From: Paracoccus aestuariivivens
GTDB lineage: Bacteria; Pseudomonadota; Alphaproteobacteria; Rhodobacterales; Rhodobacteraceae
Reading direction: 5' to 3'
DNA length: 64,000 nucleotides
Assembly: GCF_009711225.1 (NCBI RefSeq)
Contig: NZ_WMIE01000008.1
Location: forward strand, 109,514-173,513
Under the pieces are notes generated by a model. The model was not told the DNA's origin and did not search any database. It worked only from the letters and a program-made list of their open reading frames with translations. Of the stretch, positions 38,697 through 48,011 are shown piece by piece; position 1 is the stretch's first letter, and every line of letters starts with the position of its first letter. A program made the position numbers and the translations under genes.

Positions 38697-39515
38697 TTAA
38701 TTGGCCATGGTCGCGCTAAGGAACTGGCGCAGACGTTCGGACCGCGGCGCACTGAACAGCTGCGCTGGCGGTCCTTCTTCCTCGATCCGGCCTTGATGGA
38801 GGAAGACAACGTGGTCGCTGACATCGGCGGCAAGGCGCATGTCATGGGTGACAAGCAACATGGTACGATGTTCGGCGGCGAGATCCTTGATGACGCGCAC
38901 GACTTCCTGCTGCAATTCGGGGTCAAGCGCACTGGTCGGTTCGTCCAGTAGCAGGGCCTTGGGCTCCATGCACAGGGCGCGGGCAATGGCTGCACGTTGC
39001 TGCTGACCGCCCGAAAGCTGGGCAGGCCATGCATCGGCCTTGTCGCCGATCCCGACTTTCGCCAGCAACTGGCGGGCACGCTCTTCGACCTGCGCCGGAT
39101 CGCGCTTGAGCACATGCACCGGCGCTTCCATGACGTTTTGCAGAATGGTCAGGTGTGACCAAAGATTGAACTGCTGGAACACCATCGACAGATTGGTGCG
39201 CAGGCGGGTGACCTGAGCGCGGTCGGCTGGCACACGGGCCGCGCCCGTACCCTTCCAGCGCACGGGTTCGCCGGAAAAGACGATCTCGCCCTGCTGGCTG
39301 TCCTCGAGCAGGTTGCAGCAGCGAAGAAGCGTCGATTTTCCTGAACCGGACGATCCGATCAGGCTGACGACATGGCCGCGTTTGGCGACAAGGTCCACGC
39401 CGCGAATGACTTCGAGCTGGGCGTAGGCCTTGTGCAGGTTCCGGATCTCGATGACCGGGACTTCGGAATCTTGGTTCTGGCTCATATTCTTGGGATGGGT
39501 CTGGTCTTGGCTCAT
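38697..39515 (-). CDS. Polar amino acid ABC ATPase (HisP/GlnQ type)
   Basis: This is a 272-residue importer ATPase with Walker A 'GSSGSGKSTLLRCCNLLE', Q-loop 'MVFQQFNLWSHLTILQNV', signature 'LSGGQQQRAAIARAL', Walker B '[15 protein letters not shown]' and 'LVTHDMRLA'. The 'NLLE' and 'LSGGQQQR' forms identify the polar amino acid subfamily. Three ATGs are possible; 39515 and 39485 encode near-identical starts (MSQDQ and MSQNQ), as if a 30-base unit had been duplicated. No strong ribosome-binding site decides between them. It is the first gene of the five-gene operon running to the glutamine synthetase-like gene. Confidence 0.92.
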   Translation of the reverse strand: MSQDQTHPKNMSQNQDSEVPVIEIRNLHKAYAQLEVIRGVDLVAKRGHVVSLIGSSGSGKSTLLRCCNLLEDSQQGEIVFSGEPVRWKGTGAARVPADRAQVTRLRTNLSMVFQQFNLWSHLTILQNVMEAPVHVLKRDPAQVEERARQLLAKVGIGDKADAWPAQLSGGQQQRAAIARALCMEPKALLLDEPTSALDPELQQEVVRVIKDLAAEHRTMLLVTHDMRLAADVSDHVVFLHQGRIEEEGPPAQLFSAPRSERLRQFLSATMAN

Positions 39516-39594
39516 ATATTCGATGAGGCGTGATCTGGAGAAGGTTTGCAACGATTACCTGCTTAAAAAGCGGGCCAAGACGTAGCGTGCCTTG

Positions 39595-40056
39595 CTATTG
39601 GCCTGAAATTCCCAAGTCGTCCAGCACCCGCTGACGGACCAAGGCTGAATCGCGGTCATTCACCCCGAGCAAGCCGGCGATCAGGCGAATCATTGATTCT
39701 TCCTCGGCGCTGCGGCGGCCATCGGCATAGGCGACTTCCCACAGGGCGGCGATGACGTTCTGCCGGTCGTCAATGGCGACGCGGTCTTTGATCGAGCGGG
39801 TGAACCTGACGGTGTCGGGGGCCTCGGCCTCGATCATCTCGGCTGCGGCGCGACGTTCGGCGGCTTCGGCGTGATCCAGACCGCGACGACGGGCAAGGAC
39901 AGTTTCGATACGGCCTTTTTCATTCTCGGAGTAGCGATCATCCGAGCGTGCGATACGCACAAGCAATGCCGCAACGGCGACCTCGGCATCCTCGGACGGA
40001 AGTGAGGCGCGATCGGAAGCATCTGAAAAAAGACGGCTCAGTAGATTTCGAAACAT
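39595..40056 (-). CDS. TerB-family protein
   Basis: This is a 153-residue all-helical protein. 'AALLVRIARSDDRYSENEKGRIETVLARR' and 'VIAALWEVAYADGRRSAEEESMIRLIAGLLGV' are the two TerB half-motifs, with acidic residues that bind metal in characterised TerB. It stands alone, without other ter genes, so tellurite resistance should not be assumed. No signal peptide. Confidence 0.85.
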   Translation of the reverse strand: MFRNLLSRLFSDASDRASLPSEDAEVAVAALLVRIARSDDRYSENEKGRIETVLARRRGLDHAEAAERRAAAEMIEAEAPDTVRFTRSIKDRVAIDDRQNVIAALWEVAYADGRRSAEEESMIRLIAGLLGVNDRDSALVRQRVLDDLGISGQ

Positions 40057-40135
40057 GCCTTCATATTAGATGACTAGGCTACAGAGCTAAAGACAATAAA
40101 AGTCCATTTAGCCTTTATCTGTGGATAACCCAAGG

Positions 40136-40429
40136 TCAACCGTCATAGCCTTCGACGATGACGAGATCGGCAATCGAGCAATTCTGTCTCAACCGCAATG
40201 CGGCTTGATATTCCGGGCTTGAATAACAGGCGCGGGCCGAGACCAGATCGGGAAATTCTATCACGACACTTCTGGGGCGCAATTTACCCTCGAGCGGTTC
40301 CTGTTCACCGCCGCGAACCAGAAAACGACCGCCGAATTTTGCAAAGGCGGCCGCATTGGCATGTCGGTAGGCTTGATAGGCGGCGGGGTCATCTACAGTG
40401 ACGTGGCCGATCCAATAGGCTTTGGGCAT
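40136..40429 (-). CDS. DUF1330-family protein
   Basis: This 97-residue ferredoxin-like (dimeric alpha-beta barrel) protein begins 'MPKAYWIGHVTVDDPAAYQAYRHANAAAFAKFGGRFLVRGG'. The middle is 'RSVVIEFPDLVSARACYSSPEYQAALRLRQ', the usual DUF1330 pattern. It is a small cytoplasmic protein with no known reaction. Confidence 0.88.
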   Translation of the reverse strand: MPKAYWIGHVTVDDPAAYQAYRHANAAAFAKFGGRFLVRGGEQEPLEGKLRPRSVVIEFPDLVSARACYSSPEYQAALRLRQNCSIADLVIVEGYDG

Positions 40430-40489
40430 GGTGAACCTGCGTTAATCCTTGCCGCCAGCATGCCAGTCTGGCGGGCAAGGACAAGGGGA

Positions 40490-41398
40490 TCAGTAACGCT
40501 GGGGAACGAAAAGCTCGGGCGGCAGAACGTCGCGTTCATAGTCCGGATTGAAGACGCGGTTCGGCAGGGCAACTTCCTCGTGGGGGACGTCCTCGTACGG
40601 GAACTGATCCAGCAGGTGGCTGATGCAATTCAGGCGAGCGCGTTTCTTGTCGTTACCGGGGACAATATACCAGGGCGCCTCGGGAATGTTGGTTTGCATC
40701 AACATTTCCTCTTTGGCCTTGGTATAATCCTCCCAGCGGACGCGGGATTGCAGATCCATCGGAGACAGTTTCCACTGTTTCAACGGGTCGTGGATACGCA
40801 TCAGGAAGCGCATCTGCTGTTCTTCATCAGTGATCGAGAACCAGTATTTCACCAGCCGGATACCCGAACGGACCAGCATCCGCTCAAATTCGGGAACGTC
40901 GTCGAAGAACTGGTCAACCTGGGTTTCGCTGGCGAAGCCCATCACACGCTCGACACCGGCGCGGTTATACCAGCTGCGGTCGAATAGCACGATTTCACCA
41001 CCCGCAGGCAAATGCGAGACGTAGCGCTGGAAATACCATTGCGATTTTTCGCGATCCGAGGGCGCGGGCAATGCGACGACGCGGCAGACGCGCGGGTTCA
41101 GGCGCTGACTGATGCGTTTGATCGCGCCGCCTTTGCCTGCGCTGTCGCGGCCCTCGAAAATCACCACGACCTTTTCCTTGTGATAGCTGACCCAGTCCTG
41201 CAGCCGGATCAGTTCGGATTGCAGGCGCAGCAGTTCACGGAAGTAATCGGCGCGGATCATCTGGTTGGGATGCTTCTCGCGGTAGATGCGCGAGATTTCG
41301 AGCGACAGGGCGGCGTCCTCGAGTTCGATCTCGTAGTCTTCGTCGAGTGTATCTTGCAGTTCGGCACGCAGCCAATCGGTGGGGGTTTCGTCCTGCAT
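40490..41398 (-). CDS. ppk2: Polyphosphate kinase 2
   Basis: This 302-residue PPK2-family kinase transfers phosphate between polyphosphate and nucleoside diphosphates. It has Walker A-like 'FEGRDSAGKGGAIKRI', the Walker B-like 'VLFDRSWYNRAGVERVMGF' and the lid 'ALPAPSDREKSQWYFQRY'. The 'DRSWYNRAGVE' form and the C-terminal 'IPEAPWYIVPGNDKKRARLN' fit class I enzymes acting on NDPs. The start at 41398 has GGAGAA at normal distance. It is monocistronic. Paracoccus PPK2 enzymes are known to make ATP or GTP from polyphosphate; which direction dominates here is open. Confidence 0.93.
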   Translation of the reverse strand: MQDETPTDWLRAELQDTLDEDYEIELEDAALSLEISRIYREKHPNQMIRADYFRELLRLQSELIRLQDWVSYHKEKVVVIFEGRDSAGKGGAIKRISQRLNPRVCRVVALPAPSDREKSQWYFQRYVSHLPAGGEIVLFDRSWYNRAGVERVMGFASETQVDQFFDDVPEFERMLVRSGIRLVKYWFSITDEEQQMRFLMRIHDPLKQWKLSPMDLQSRVRWEDYTKAKEEMLMQTNIPEAPWYIVPGNDKKRARLNCISHLLDQFPYEDVPHEEVALPNRVFNPDYERDVLPPELFVPQRY

Positions 41399-41467
41399 TA
41401 CATTCTCCTGATCAGTTAGGCGCGATCTATCGGTAGGATGTGACATTCATGTGTCAAAACCGTGTAA

Positions 41468-41917
41468 TCAGAACAGGTTCGAGCAAGAACGTATAATTCC
41501 GAAGGCAAAGCCGCCGCCTTGCGATCCAGCGACCGTGCCACACCATTTGCCTTGGCTCGAGAACAGGCTTTTGCTGCCGCGCGGACGATAGGCAACCCGC
41601 TTTCCGTTGATGTCGAAAAGGTTCAGCGTGCCCTGCGAACTGGGTGCGTAATAGCCGACAACGTCTCCGTCGCCGGTAAAGATCACACGCTTCTCATTGG
41701 CGGGGTTTTGGGGAGAGTTTGCGTAGCTTGAGGAAGCGTTCGCCGAATTGGCCGAGGAATTCGCTGCCGAGTTGGGCGAATTGCTTTGCCGCGCCGGCGA
41801 ATTTTGGGGCGCGCCGGGGCCAAGATCGAATGGCAGACTGGATTGGTCCAGCAGGAACAAGGGCGCGTCGGCCAAGGCTGGGCCGGCGCAAAGGGCAAGG
41901 ATCAGGGCGAGGCGCAT
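41468..41917 (-). CDS. Secreted low-complexity protein, 149 aa
   Basis: The signal peptide is at about 1-18 ('MRLALILALCAGPALADA'). Residues about 38-73 are a Ser/Asn/Ala/Pro stretch with repeats such as 'NSAANSSANSANASSS'. The C-terminal part is a small beta domain ('RVIFTGDGDVVGYYAPSSQGTLNLFDINGKRVAYRP') containing 'KWCGTVAG' and a final cysteine, so one disulfide is possible. I do not recognise the family. The ATG at 41917 is chosen because it begins the signal peptide; the open frame upstream overlaps the pyrG end. It lies close downstream of pyrG on the same strand. Confidence 0.7.
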   Translation of the reverse strand: MRLALILALCAGPALADAPLFLLDQSSLPFDLGPGAPQNSPARQSNSPNSAANSSANSANASSSYANSPQNPANEKRVIFTGDGDVVGYYAPSSQGTLNLFDINGKRVAYRPRGSKSLFSSQGKWCGTVAGSQGGGFAFGIIRSCSNLF

Positions 41918-41964
41918 GGTCGGGACCTTAATTTGGTCCCGACATTCTGGCCCAGATGCGCTGG

Positions 41965-43608
41965 TCAGACCAGACGTTCGTTTTCCATCGCCGCGCGGAC
42001 GAAACCGGCGAACAGAGGGGCGGGCTCGAAAGGTTTCGACTTCAGTTCGGGGTGCGACTGGACGCCGATGAACCACGGGTGATCGGCATATTCGACCACT
42101 TCGGGCAGGCGACCGTCGGGGGACATGCCCGAGAAGCTCAGACCCGCATCTTCGAGTTGCTTGCGGTATTTCGCATCGACTTCGTAGCGGTGACGATGGC
42201 GATCCTCGATTTCCAGCGCGCCATCATAGATCTCCGAGATCTTCGAGCCGGGGTTCAGAACGGCGGTATAGGCGCCTAGACGCATGGTGCCGCCCTTGTC
42301 GTCGGTCAGCTTGCGCTGGACGGTGTAGTTGCCCTGCACCCATTCTTTCAGGTGATAAACGACGGGGGTGAAGCGGGTCTCGCCTGCTTCATGATCGAAC
42401 TCCTCAGAGCCAGCGTCGGGCATGTCGGCGAGGTTGCGCGCTGCCTCGATCACCGCCATCTGCATGCCAAGGCAGATCCCCAGATAGGGGACTTTTTTCT
42501 CACGGGCATATTTTGCTGCAGCGACCATGCCTTCGGTGCCACGCTCGCCAAAGCCGCCCGGCACGATGATGCCGTTATAGCCGTCCAGCAGATGCGCGCC
42601 TTCGCCTTCCAGCTTCTCGCTATCGACCCAGTCGGTCCGGACGCGGACGCGGTTGGCCATGCCGCCATGGGTCAGGGCCTCCGAGATCGACTTATAGGCG
42701 TCTTCAAGCTGGGTGTATTTGCCGACGATGGCCACTTTGACCACGCCCTCGGCATGCGACAGGCGATCCATCACGTCTTCCCAACGGGTCAGATCGGGGC
42801 GCGGAGCGGGGCTGATCTGGAACGCGTCCAGAACCGCCTGATCCAGACCGGCGCGGTGATAGGCCAGCGGCGCTTCGTAGATCGACTTCAGGTCGTAAGC
42901 CGGAATGACGGCATCGGGGCGGACATTGCAGAATAGCGCGATCTTGGCGCGTTCTTTTTCCGGGATCGGATGCTCGCTGCGGCAGACCAGAACGTCAGGC
43001 TGCAGGCCGATCGAGCGCAGTTCCTTGACCGAGTGCTGCGTCGGCTTGGTCTTCAACTCGCCCGAGGCCGCCAGATAGGGCAGCAGCGTCAGGTGCATAT
43101 AGATGCATTGTCCGCGAGGACGTTCCTGCGAGAACTGGCGGATGGCTTCGAAGAAAGGCAGGCCCTCGATATCGCCGACCGTGCCGCCGATCTCGCACAG
43201 CATGAAATCAACTTCGTCCTCGCCGACGGACAGGAAGTCTTTGATCTCGTTGGTGACGTGCGGGATGACCTGAATGGTCTTGCCCAGATAGGCACCCTTG
43301 CGTTCCTTTTCGAGCACGTTCGAATAGATCCGGCCCGACGAAACCGAATCCGTCCTGCGTGCCGAAACGCCGGTAAAACGCTCGTAATGGCCCAAATCAA
43401 GGTCGGTTTCCGCGCCGTCATCGGTGACGAAAACCTCGCCATGTTCGAATGGCGACATCGTACCGGGGTCGACGTTCAGGTAGGGATCAAGCTTGCGCAG
43501 GCGAACCGTGTAACCGCGTGCCTGCAACAGGGCCCCCAGCGCCGCCGATGCCAGCCCTTTTCCAAGGGAAGAAACCACACCGCCGGTGATGAAGATATAG
43601 CGCGCCAT
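41965..43608 (-). CDS. pyrG: CTP synthase
   Basis: This 547-residue enzyme aminates UTP to CTP with glutamine and ATP. The N-terminal synthetase domain has '[20 protein letters not shown]', '[22 protein letters not shown]' and '[24 protein letters not shown]'. The C-terminal class I glutaminase domain has the nucleophile in '[12 protein letters not shown]' and the His-Glu pair in '[17 protein letters not shown]'. It is full length. The start has GGGGG about 10 bases upstream. It follows secG after 145 bases, with a hairpin between them. Confidence 0.97.
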   Translation of the reverse strand: MARYIFITGGVVSSLGKGLASAALGALLQARGYTVRLRKLDPYLNVDPGTMSPFEHGEVFVTDDGAETDLDLGHYERFTGVSARRTDSVSSGRIYSNVLEKERKGAYLGKTIQVIPHVTNEIKDFLSVGEDEVDFMLCEIGGTVGDIEGLPFFEAIRQFSQERPRGQCIYMHLTLLPYLAASGELKTKPTQHSVKELRSIGLQPDVLVCRSEHPIPEKERAKIALFCNVRPDAVIPAYDLKSIYEAPLAYHRAGLDQAVLDAFQISPAPRPDLTRWEDVMDRLSHAEGVVKVAIVGKYTQLEDAYKSISEALTHGGMANRVRVRTDWVDSEKLEGEGAHLLDGYNGIIVPGGFGERGTEGMVAAAKYAREKKVPYLGICLGMQMAVIEAARNLADMPDAGSEEFDHEAGETRFTPVVYHLKEWVQGNYTVQRKLTDDKGGTMRLGAYTAVLNPGSKISEIYDGALEIEDRHRHRYEVDAKYRKQLEDAGLSFSGMSPDGRLPEVVEYADHPWFIGVQSHPELKSKPFEPAPLFAGFVRAAMENERLV

Positions 43609-43723
43609 CGAGGCCCCCGTGAGTAAAAAAATAGAAAACGCGGCCCGAATCTGGCCGGCATCACGGGACTCGAATTATAACCGAAAAGTCCTGTGGCCGC
43701 AACGGACCGCTAGCTGTCGTGGT

Positions 43724-43742
43724 GGGGTGCGCGATGCACCCC
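43724..43742 (-). terminator. Hairpin after secG
   Basis: GGGGTGC and GCACCCC form a 7-bp stem with a 5-base loop, 11 bases after the secG stop on the minus strand. There is no T-run, so it may only attenuate read-through into pyrG. Confidence 0.4.
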
Positions 43743-43753
43743 AATGTATTGTG

Positions 43754-44239
43754 TTAGTTGGCTTTTGCCGGAGCCTCTGCCGCCGGAGCGGGCTGGGCGG
43801 GTGTTTCCGCAGCCGGAGCGGCAGGCGGAGTCACCGGTTCGGTCGTCGCCGCACCACTTTCGGCAGGAGCCGGAACACCACCCGGAACGGGCGGCATGAT
43901 GGGCTGGCCAGCCGCCGGCGGCGGGGCATAATCGCCAATTCCCGGCAGGTTGGTTGTCGGTTGTTCCTGACGCTCACCGCCAATGTTCAGCTGATCGACG
44001 ATCGAGCCGCCCGACGAGTTCTTTGCCGCGATGATGGTCAAAGTCAGCGAGGTGACAAGGAATGCACCGGCAAGGATCCAGGTTGCGCGCGACAGCGCGT
44101 TTGCAGCCTGACGGCCGGTCATGACACCACCGGTGCCACCGCCCATGCCAAGGCCGCCGCCTTCGGACCGTTGCAGCAGCACGACCCCGATCAGCAAGAC
44201 AGCAAGGATCAGATGCACGGTAAGGACGACGTTTTCCAC
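43754..44239 (-). CDS. secG: Preprotein translocase subunit SecG
   Basis: SecG is the small accessory subunit of SecYEG. Two transmembrane helices are visible ('VVLTVHLILAVLLIGVVLLQ' and 'SRATWILAGAFLVTSLTLTII') separated by the conserved 'RSEGGGLGMGGGTGG' loop. A periplasmic or cytoplasmic tail of about 85 residues follows, rich in Pro/Ala/Glu ('PAAPAAETPAQPAPAAEAP'), making the protein clearly longer than the about 110 residues of E. coli SecG. I prefer the GTG at 44239 (product MENVVLTVHL), with AAAGG upstream and the best family match; ATG 44254 would add five residues. Confidence 0.93.
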   Translation of the reverse strand: MENVVLTVHLILAVLLIGVVLLQRSEGGGLGMGGGTGGVMTGRQAANALSRATWILAGAFLVTSLTLTIIAAKNSSGGSIVDQLNIGGERQEQPTTNLPGIGDYAPPPAAGQPIMPPVPGGVPAPAESGAATTEPVTPPAAPAAETPAQPAPAAEAPAKAN

Positions 44240-44374
44240 CACGGGGCCTTTCATTCTGCGACGCGCCTATCTAGTCACCGCGCGCAAGATTGGCAAGCGT
44301 GCGCGGCAGGTCGCGGGTTGTTGGTGATCGGCCTGCGGTTTTTTCAGACGATATGCCGCAAGCCGGAGACGGGA

Positions 44375-45028
44375 TTACAGGGTTTCGGCCAGGATGCGTT
44401 CGGCCTCGACCCGACAGGGGCTCAGTCGGGCGCGATCCTCGCCGGGGAAGAATCGCGCGCGTGTCGCCGTAGGCATGGGGGCTGGCTTCGCGATCACAAC
44501 GCGAGGTCCGACGGACTCGGATTCGGCCTGCCAACTACGGGCAAGCGCGATCTGCGCGGTCTTCGTTGCGCCGTAGCTGCCAAAGAACTTCTGCCCTGCG
44601 CGCGGGTCGTCGAAGAACAATGCCGTTCCCTTGCGTTCGCGCAGAAGGGGCTCGAACAAGGTGATCAACCCCCGCGTGGCAACCACATTCAGGTCGACGG
44701 ATTTCTGGAAGTCCTTGGCGTCGATATGACCCGCAGGCGCCAGCGGTGCCGCATGGATCGCGCAATGCGCCCAAAGGTCGATGCCGCCCCAGCGACCGGC
44801 TATGGCCTCGGCCATCTGGACCATTGCCTGGGGCTGGCCCACATCCATGGGAACGAGCGTGGCCGAACCACCGACCTTGCGGATGCGGTCATCCAGTTCC
44901 TCGAGCGCACCGGATGTTCGGGCCACCGCGATGATGTGCCAGCCACGCACGGCCAGAAGTTCTGCCATTGCGGCACCAATGCCGCGCGAAGCGCCGGTGA
45001 TCAGCGCGATTTTCGATGCGTCAGTCAT
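44375..45028 (-). CDS. Short-chain dehydrogenase/reductase
   Basis: This 217-residue Rossmann-fold SDR has the NAD(P)-binding 'ALITGASRGIGAAMAELLA' (TGxxxGxG), an 'NVVATRG' segment near beta-5, and the catalytic region 'FGSYGATKTAQIALARSWQAE', where the YxxxK motif appears as Y-G-A-T-K. The catalytic Ser position before it ('FFDDPRAGQKFFG') is not obvious, so activity may be altered. NADP preference is suggested by 'ASRGIG'. The substrate is unknown. Confidence 0.85.
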   Translation of the reverse strand: MTDASKIALITGASRGIGAAMAELLAVRGWHIIAVARTSGALEELDDRIRKVGGSATLVPMDVGQPQAMVQMAEAIAGRWGGIDLWAHCAIHAAPLAPAGHIDAKDFQKSVDLNVVATRGLITLFEPLLRERKGTALFFDDPRAGQKFFGSYGATKTAQIALARSWQAESESVGPRVVIAKPAPMPTATRARFFPGEDRARLSPCRVEAERILAETL

Positions 45029-45090
45029 GCCGGATGTGTCGCATTGAGGATGTTCCCGCGCAAGGCCCTGTATTCGCCGGTGAATGTAAA

Positions 45091-45117
45091 ACGGCCCCGG
45101 GAAATATCCGGGGCCGT
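45091..45117 (-). terminator. Rho-independent terminator after gltA
   Basis: ACGGCCCCGG and CCGGGGCCGT form a perfect 10-bp stem with a 7-base loop. On the minus strand it is followed by TTTTAC, and it begins 20 bases after the gltA stop. Confidence 0.85.
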
Positions 45118-45136
45118 CATTAGGTTTGTTTTGAAC

Positions 45137-46429
45137 TCAGCGCTTGTCGAGATCGACATAGTCGCGCTTGTCAGCGCCGACATAAAGCTGGCGCGGACGA
45201 CCGATTTTGTTTTGCGGATCGCCAATCATCTCCTTCCACTGCGAGATCCAGCCGACGGTGCGCGATAGCGCGAAGATCGGCGTGAACATCGAGGTCGGGA
45301 AGCCCATCGCCTCGAGGATGATGCCGGAATAGAAGTCGACGTTCGGATAAAGCTTTTTCGAGACGAAATATTCGTCCTCAAGCGCGATGCGCTCAAGCTC
45401 TTTGGCGACTTGCAGGGTCGGGTTGTTGTGGACGCCCAGCAGTTCCAGAACTTCGTCCGCCGATTCCTTCATGACCTTCGCGCGCGGGTCGAAGTTCTTG
45501 TAGACGCGGTGACCGAAGCCCATCAGGCGGAACGGATCGTTCTTGTCCTTGGCCTTGGCGATGTATTCCGGAATGCGGTCAACCGAACCGATTTCACGCA
45601 GCATTTCCAGACATGCCTGGTTCGCGCCGCCATGTGCCGGACCCCAGAGGCAGGCGATGCCAGCGGCGATGCACGCGAAGGGGTTCGCGCCTGACGAACC
45701 GGCCAGACGGACGGTCGAGGTCGAGGCGTTCTGCTCGTGATCGGCATGCAGCGTGAAGATGCGGTCCATGGCGCGGGCCAGAGCCGGATCGACATTGTAC
45801 GGCTCGGCCGGAACGGCGAAGCACATATGCAGGAAGTTCGACGCGTAATCCAGATCGTTGCGCGGATAGACAAAGGGCTGACCGATCGAATATTTATAGG
45901 CCATGGCCGCAATCGTCGGCAGCTTCGCGATCAGGCGGATCGAGGCGATCTCGCGCTGCAGCGGGTCCGCGATATCGGTCGAGTCGTGGTAGAAGGCCGA
46001 CATCGCACCCACAACACCGACCATCGTCGCCATCGGGTGCGCGTCCCGGCGGAAACCACGGAAGAAGTTGTGCATCTGCTCATGCACCATGGTGTGGCGC
46101 GTGACGCGGGTCTCGAAATCGACCAGCTGCGCTTCGGTCGGCAGTTCCCCGTAAAGCAGCAGATAGCAGACTTCGAGGTAATGCGATTCAGCAGCCAGTT
46201 GCTCGATCGGGTAGCCGCGATACCACAATTCACCTTTGTCACCGTCAATATAGGTGATGGTCGAGTCGCAGGACGCGGTCGAGGTGAAGCCGGGGTCATA
46301 GGTGAAGACATCCGCCTGACCATAAAGTTTGCGGATGTCCAAGACATCCGGGCCTGCGGTCGGGCTGAGGATCGGTAGCTCGATCTCTTTTCCCTCGACC
46401 AGCAGTTTCGCGGATTTGCTATCTGCCAT
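45137..46429 (-). CDS. gltA: Citrate synthase (type II)
   Basis: This enzyme joins oxaloacetate and acetyl-CoA in the TCA cycle. The 430-residue length and N-terminal beta domain ('[50 protein letters not shown]') are those of the NADH-sensitive hexameric Gram-negative type. Catalytic residues lie in '[25 protein letters not shown]' (His), '[16 protein letters not shown]' (His) and '[14 protein letters not shown]' with the later Asp in 'PNVDFYSG'. AAGGAGAGAGG gives a very strong ribosome-binding site. It lies downstream of gltX on the same strand. Confidence 0.97.
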   Translation of the reverse strand: MADSKSAKLLVEGKEIELPILSPTAGPDVLDIRKLYGQADVFTYDPGFTSTASCDSTITYIDGDKGELWYRGYPIEQLAAESHYLEVCYLLLYGELPTEAQLVDFETRVTRHTMVHEQMHNFFRGFRRDAHPMATMVGVVGAMSAFYHDSTDIADPLQREIASIRLIAKLPTIAAMAYKYSIGQPFVYPRNDLDYASNFLHMCFAVPAEPYNVDPALARAMDRIFTLHADHEQNASTSTVRLAGSSGANPFACIAAGIACLWGPAHGGANQACLEMLREIGSVDRIPEYIAKAKDKNDPFRLMGFGHRVYKNFDPRAKVMKESADEVLELLGVHNNPTLQVAKELERIALEDEYFVSKKLYPNVDFYSGIILEAMGFPTSMFTPIFALSRTVGWISQWKEMIGDPQNKIGRPRQLYVGADKRDYVDLDKR

Positions 46430-46477
46430 ATCCCTCTCTCCTTCTACGCCTGTCTCCGGTTGGCACCGGAAAATGGG

Positions 46478-46494
46478 GCGGGCAATCAGCCCGC
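46478..46494 (-). terminator. Hairpin overlapping the gltX stop
   Basis: GCGGGC and GCCCGC pair across loop AATCA, which contains the gltX stop codon on the minus strand. CCCATTTT follows in the direction of transcription. It is a candidate terminator between gltX and gltA. Confidence 0.5.
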
Positions 46495-47892
46495 GTGATC
46501 TTGCATCCGGGCCAGGGTTTCCTCCCGGCCAAGTGCCAACATCATATCGAATACGCTCGGGGTCGAACTGCGACCGGCAAGGACGGCGCGAAGCGGCGCC
46601 GCAATCTTGCCAAGACCCAGCCCGTGCGACTCGCCAATCTGTTTGACGGTTGCCTCGAGGTCGTCGCGGCTCCAGCTAGCATTCTGCAGTGCGGCAGTCA
46701 ATTCAAACAGTATACCACGGGATACCGTATCAAGTGACGTTGCGGCCTTTTCTTCAATTTCCATTGGACGTTGGGTCAATGCGAAATGGCCCTGATCCAG
46801 AAGCGCGGGCAGGGTCTTGGCTTTCGCCTTCAGGGAGGAAAGCGCGGGAACAAGCCGCGAAGCCTGCAGCTCGGTCAGCGCCGGAGCGCCGGTTTCTTTA
46901 AGATAGGCCGTGATTTCCTGCATGAGCTGCCCGTCATCCATCCCGGCGATATGATAACCGCTGACATGTTCCAGTTTCTTGAAATCAAGCCGGGCAGGAG
47001 CCTTGCCGATTCCAGAAAGGTCAAACCACTCTTTCGCCTGCGCGTCACCGAACAATTCATCGTCGCCGTGGCTCCAGCCCAGACGCGCCAGATAATTGCG
47101 CATTGCCGCTGCAGGATAGCCACTTGCCGCATATTCGTGCAAACCAACGGCGCCATGACGTTTGGACAGTTTCTTGCCGTCGGGGCCGTGGATCAGCGGG
47201 ATATGGGCGAAGGTCGGAATCTCCCAGCCCATGGCCTGATAGATCTGGATCTGGCGCGCGGCATTGGTCAGGTGATCGTCGCCGCGGATGATATGCGTGA
47301 CGCCCATATCATGGTCATCGACCACGACCGCATGCATATAGGTCGGCGTCCCGTCCGAGCGCAGCAGGATCATGTCATCCAACTGGTCGTTACCGAAAGT
47401 CACGTCGCCCTGAACGGCATCGCGCACGACGGTTTGCCCCTCGCGCGGGGCCCGCAAGCGGATCACGAACGGAGCATCGGGATGCGTCGCCGGGTCCGAG
47501 TCCCGCCACGGCGACAGGAACAGGGTCGACTTTCCCTCGGCACGGGCGGCTTCTCGGAAAGCCTCGATTTCCTCGGGGGTCGAGAAACATTTGTAGGCTG
47601 TGCCATTGGCAAGCATTTCGCGCGCGACTTCGGCGTGACGTTCGCGGCCCTCGAACTGGCTTACCGGCTCACCGTCCCAGTCGAGACCAAGCCATTCAAG
47701 GCCCTTCAGGATGGCTTCGGTCGCTTCGGGCGTCGAACGCGCGCGGTCGGTATCTTCGATACGCAGCAGGAATTTACCGCCACGACCACGCGCATAAAGC
47801 CAGTTGAACAGGGCCGTCCGCGCGCCCCCGATATGCAGGTAGCCGGTCGGAGAGGGGGCAAAGCGGGTCACAACGGGACGGGAATCGGTCAT
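46486..47892 (-). CDS. gltX: Glutamate--tRNA ligase
   Basis: This 468-residue class I aminoacyl-tRNA synthetase has the HIGH motif as '[22 protein letters not shown]', then '[13 protein letters not shown]' and the KMSKS motif as '[19 protein letters not shown]'. The C-terminal helical anticodon-binding domain follows. The length is that of a full GluRS. An ATG at 47907 (MTGSAMTDS) is also possible; neither start has a clear Shine-Dalgarno, and I prefer [17 protein letters not shown], which resembles family N-termini. Whether it also charges tRNA-Gln cannot be told. Confidence 0.96.
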   Translation of the reverse strand: MTDSRPVVTRFAPSPTGYLHIGGARTALFNWLYARGRGGKFLLRIEDTDRARSTPEATEAILKGLEWLGLDWDGEPVSQFEGRERHAEVAREMLANGTAYKCFSTPEEIEAFREAARAEGKSTLFLSPWRDSDPATHPDAPFVIRLRAPREGQTVVRDAVQGDVTFGNDQLDDMILLRSDGTPTYMHAVVVDDHDMGVTHIIRGDDHLTNAARQIQIYQAMGWEIPTFAHIPLIHGPDGKKLSKRHGAVGLHEYAASGYPAAAMRNYLARLGWSHGDDELFGDAQAKEWFDLSGIGKAPARLDFKKLEHVSGYHIAGMDDGQLMQEITAYLKETGAPALTELQASRLVPALSSLKAKAKTLPALLDQGHFALTQRPMEIEEKAATSLDTVSRGILFELTAALQNASWSRDDLEATVKQIGESHGLGLGKIAAPLRAVLAGRSSTPSVFDMMLALGREETLARMQDHAG

Positions 47893-48011
47893 AGCAGAGC
47901 CAGTCATTCAAGAAACATGGGTTTTGGCGATCACCGTTAAGGCTTTGGTAAGCACGGCGCGCCAATCTTGCCGACAGAGATACGCAAGCTGTCGGATAAG
48001 GACAAGATTCG

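Noticed and set aside
39595..40056. Tellurite-resistance locus
   Set aside because: Only a lone TerB-like protein (and a TerB-J protein 10 kb away); no terC, terD or terZ genes nearby.
43652..43674. tRNA 3'-end-like sequence (minus strand TTCGAGTCCCGTGATG followed by CCGGCCA) upstream of pyrG
   Set aside because: The T-stem 5' strand is absent (TATAA instead of ACGGG) and no acceptor or anticodon arm exists upstream, so it is not a tRNA. A tRNA-derived att remnant is possible, but there is no integrase or partner copy.
46771..47940. 389-codon plus-strand open frame opposite gltX
   Set aside because: Antisense shadow; gltX motifs are complete on the minus strand.
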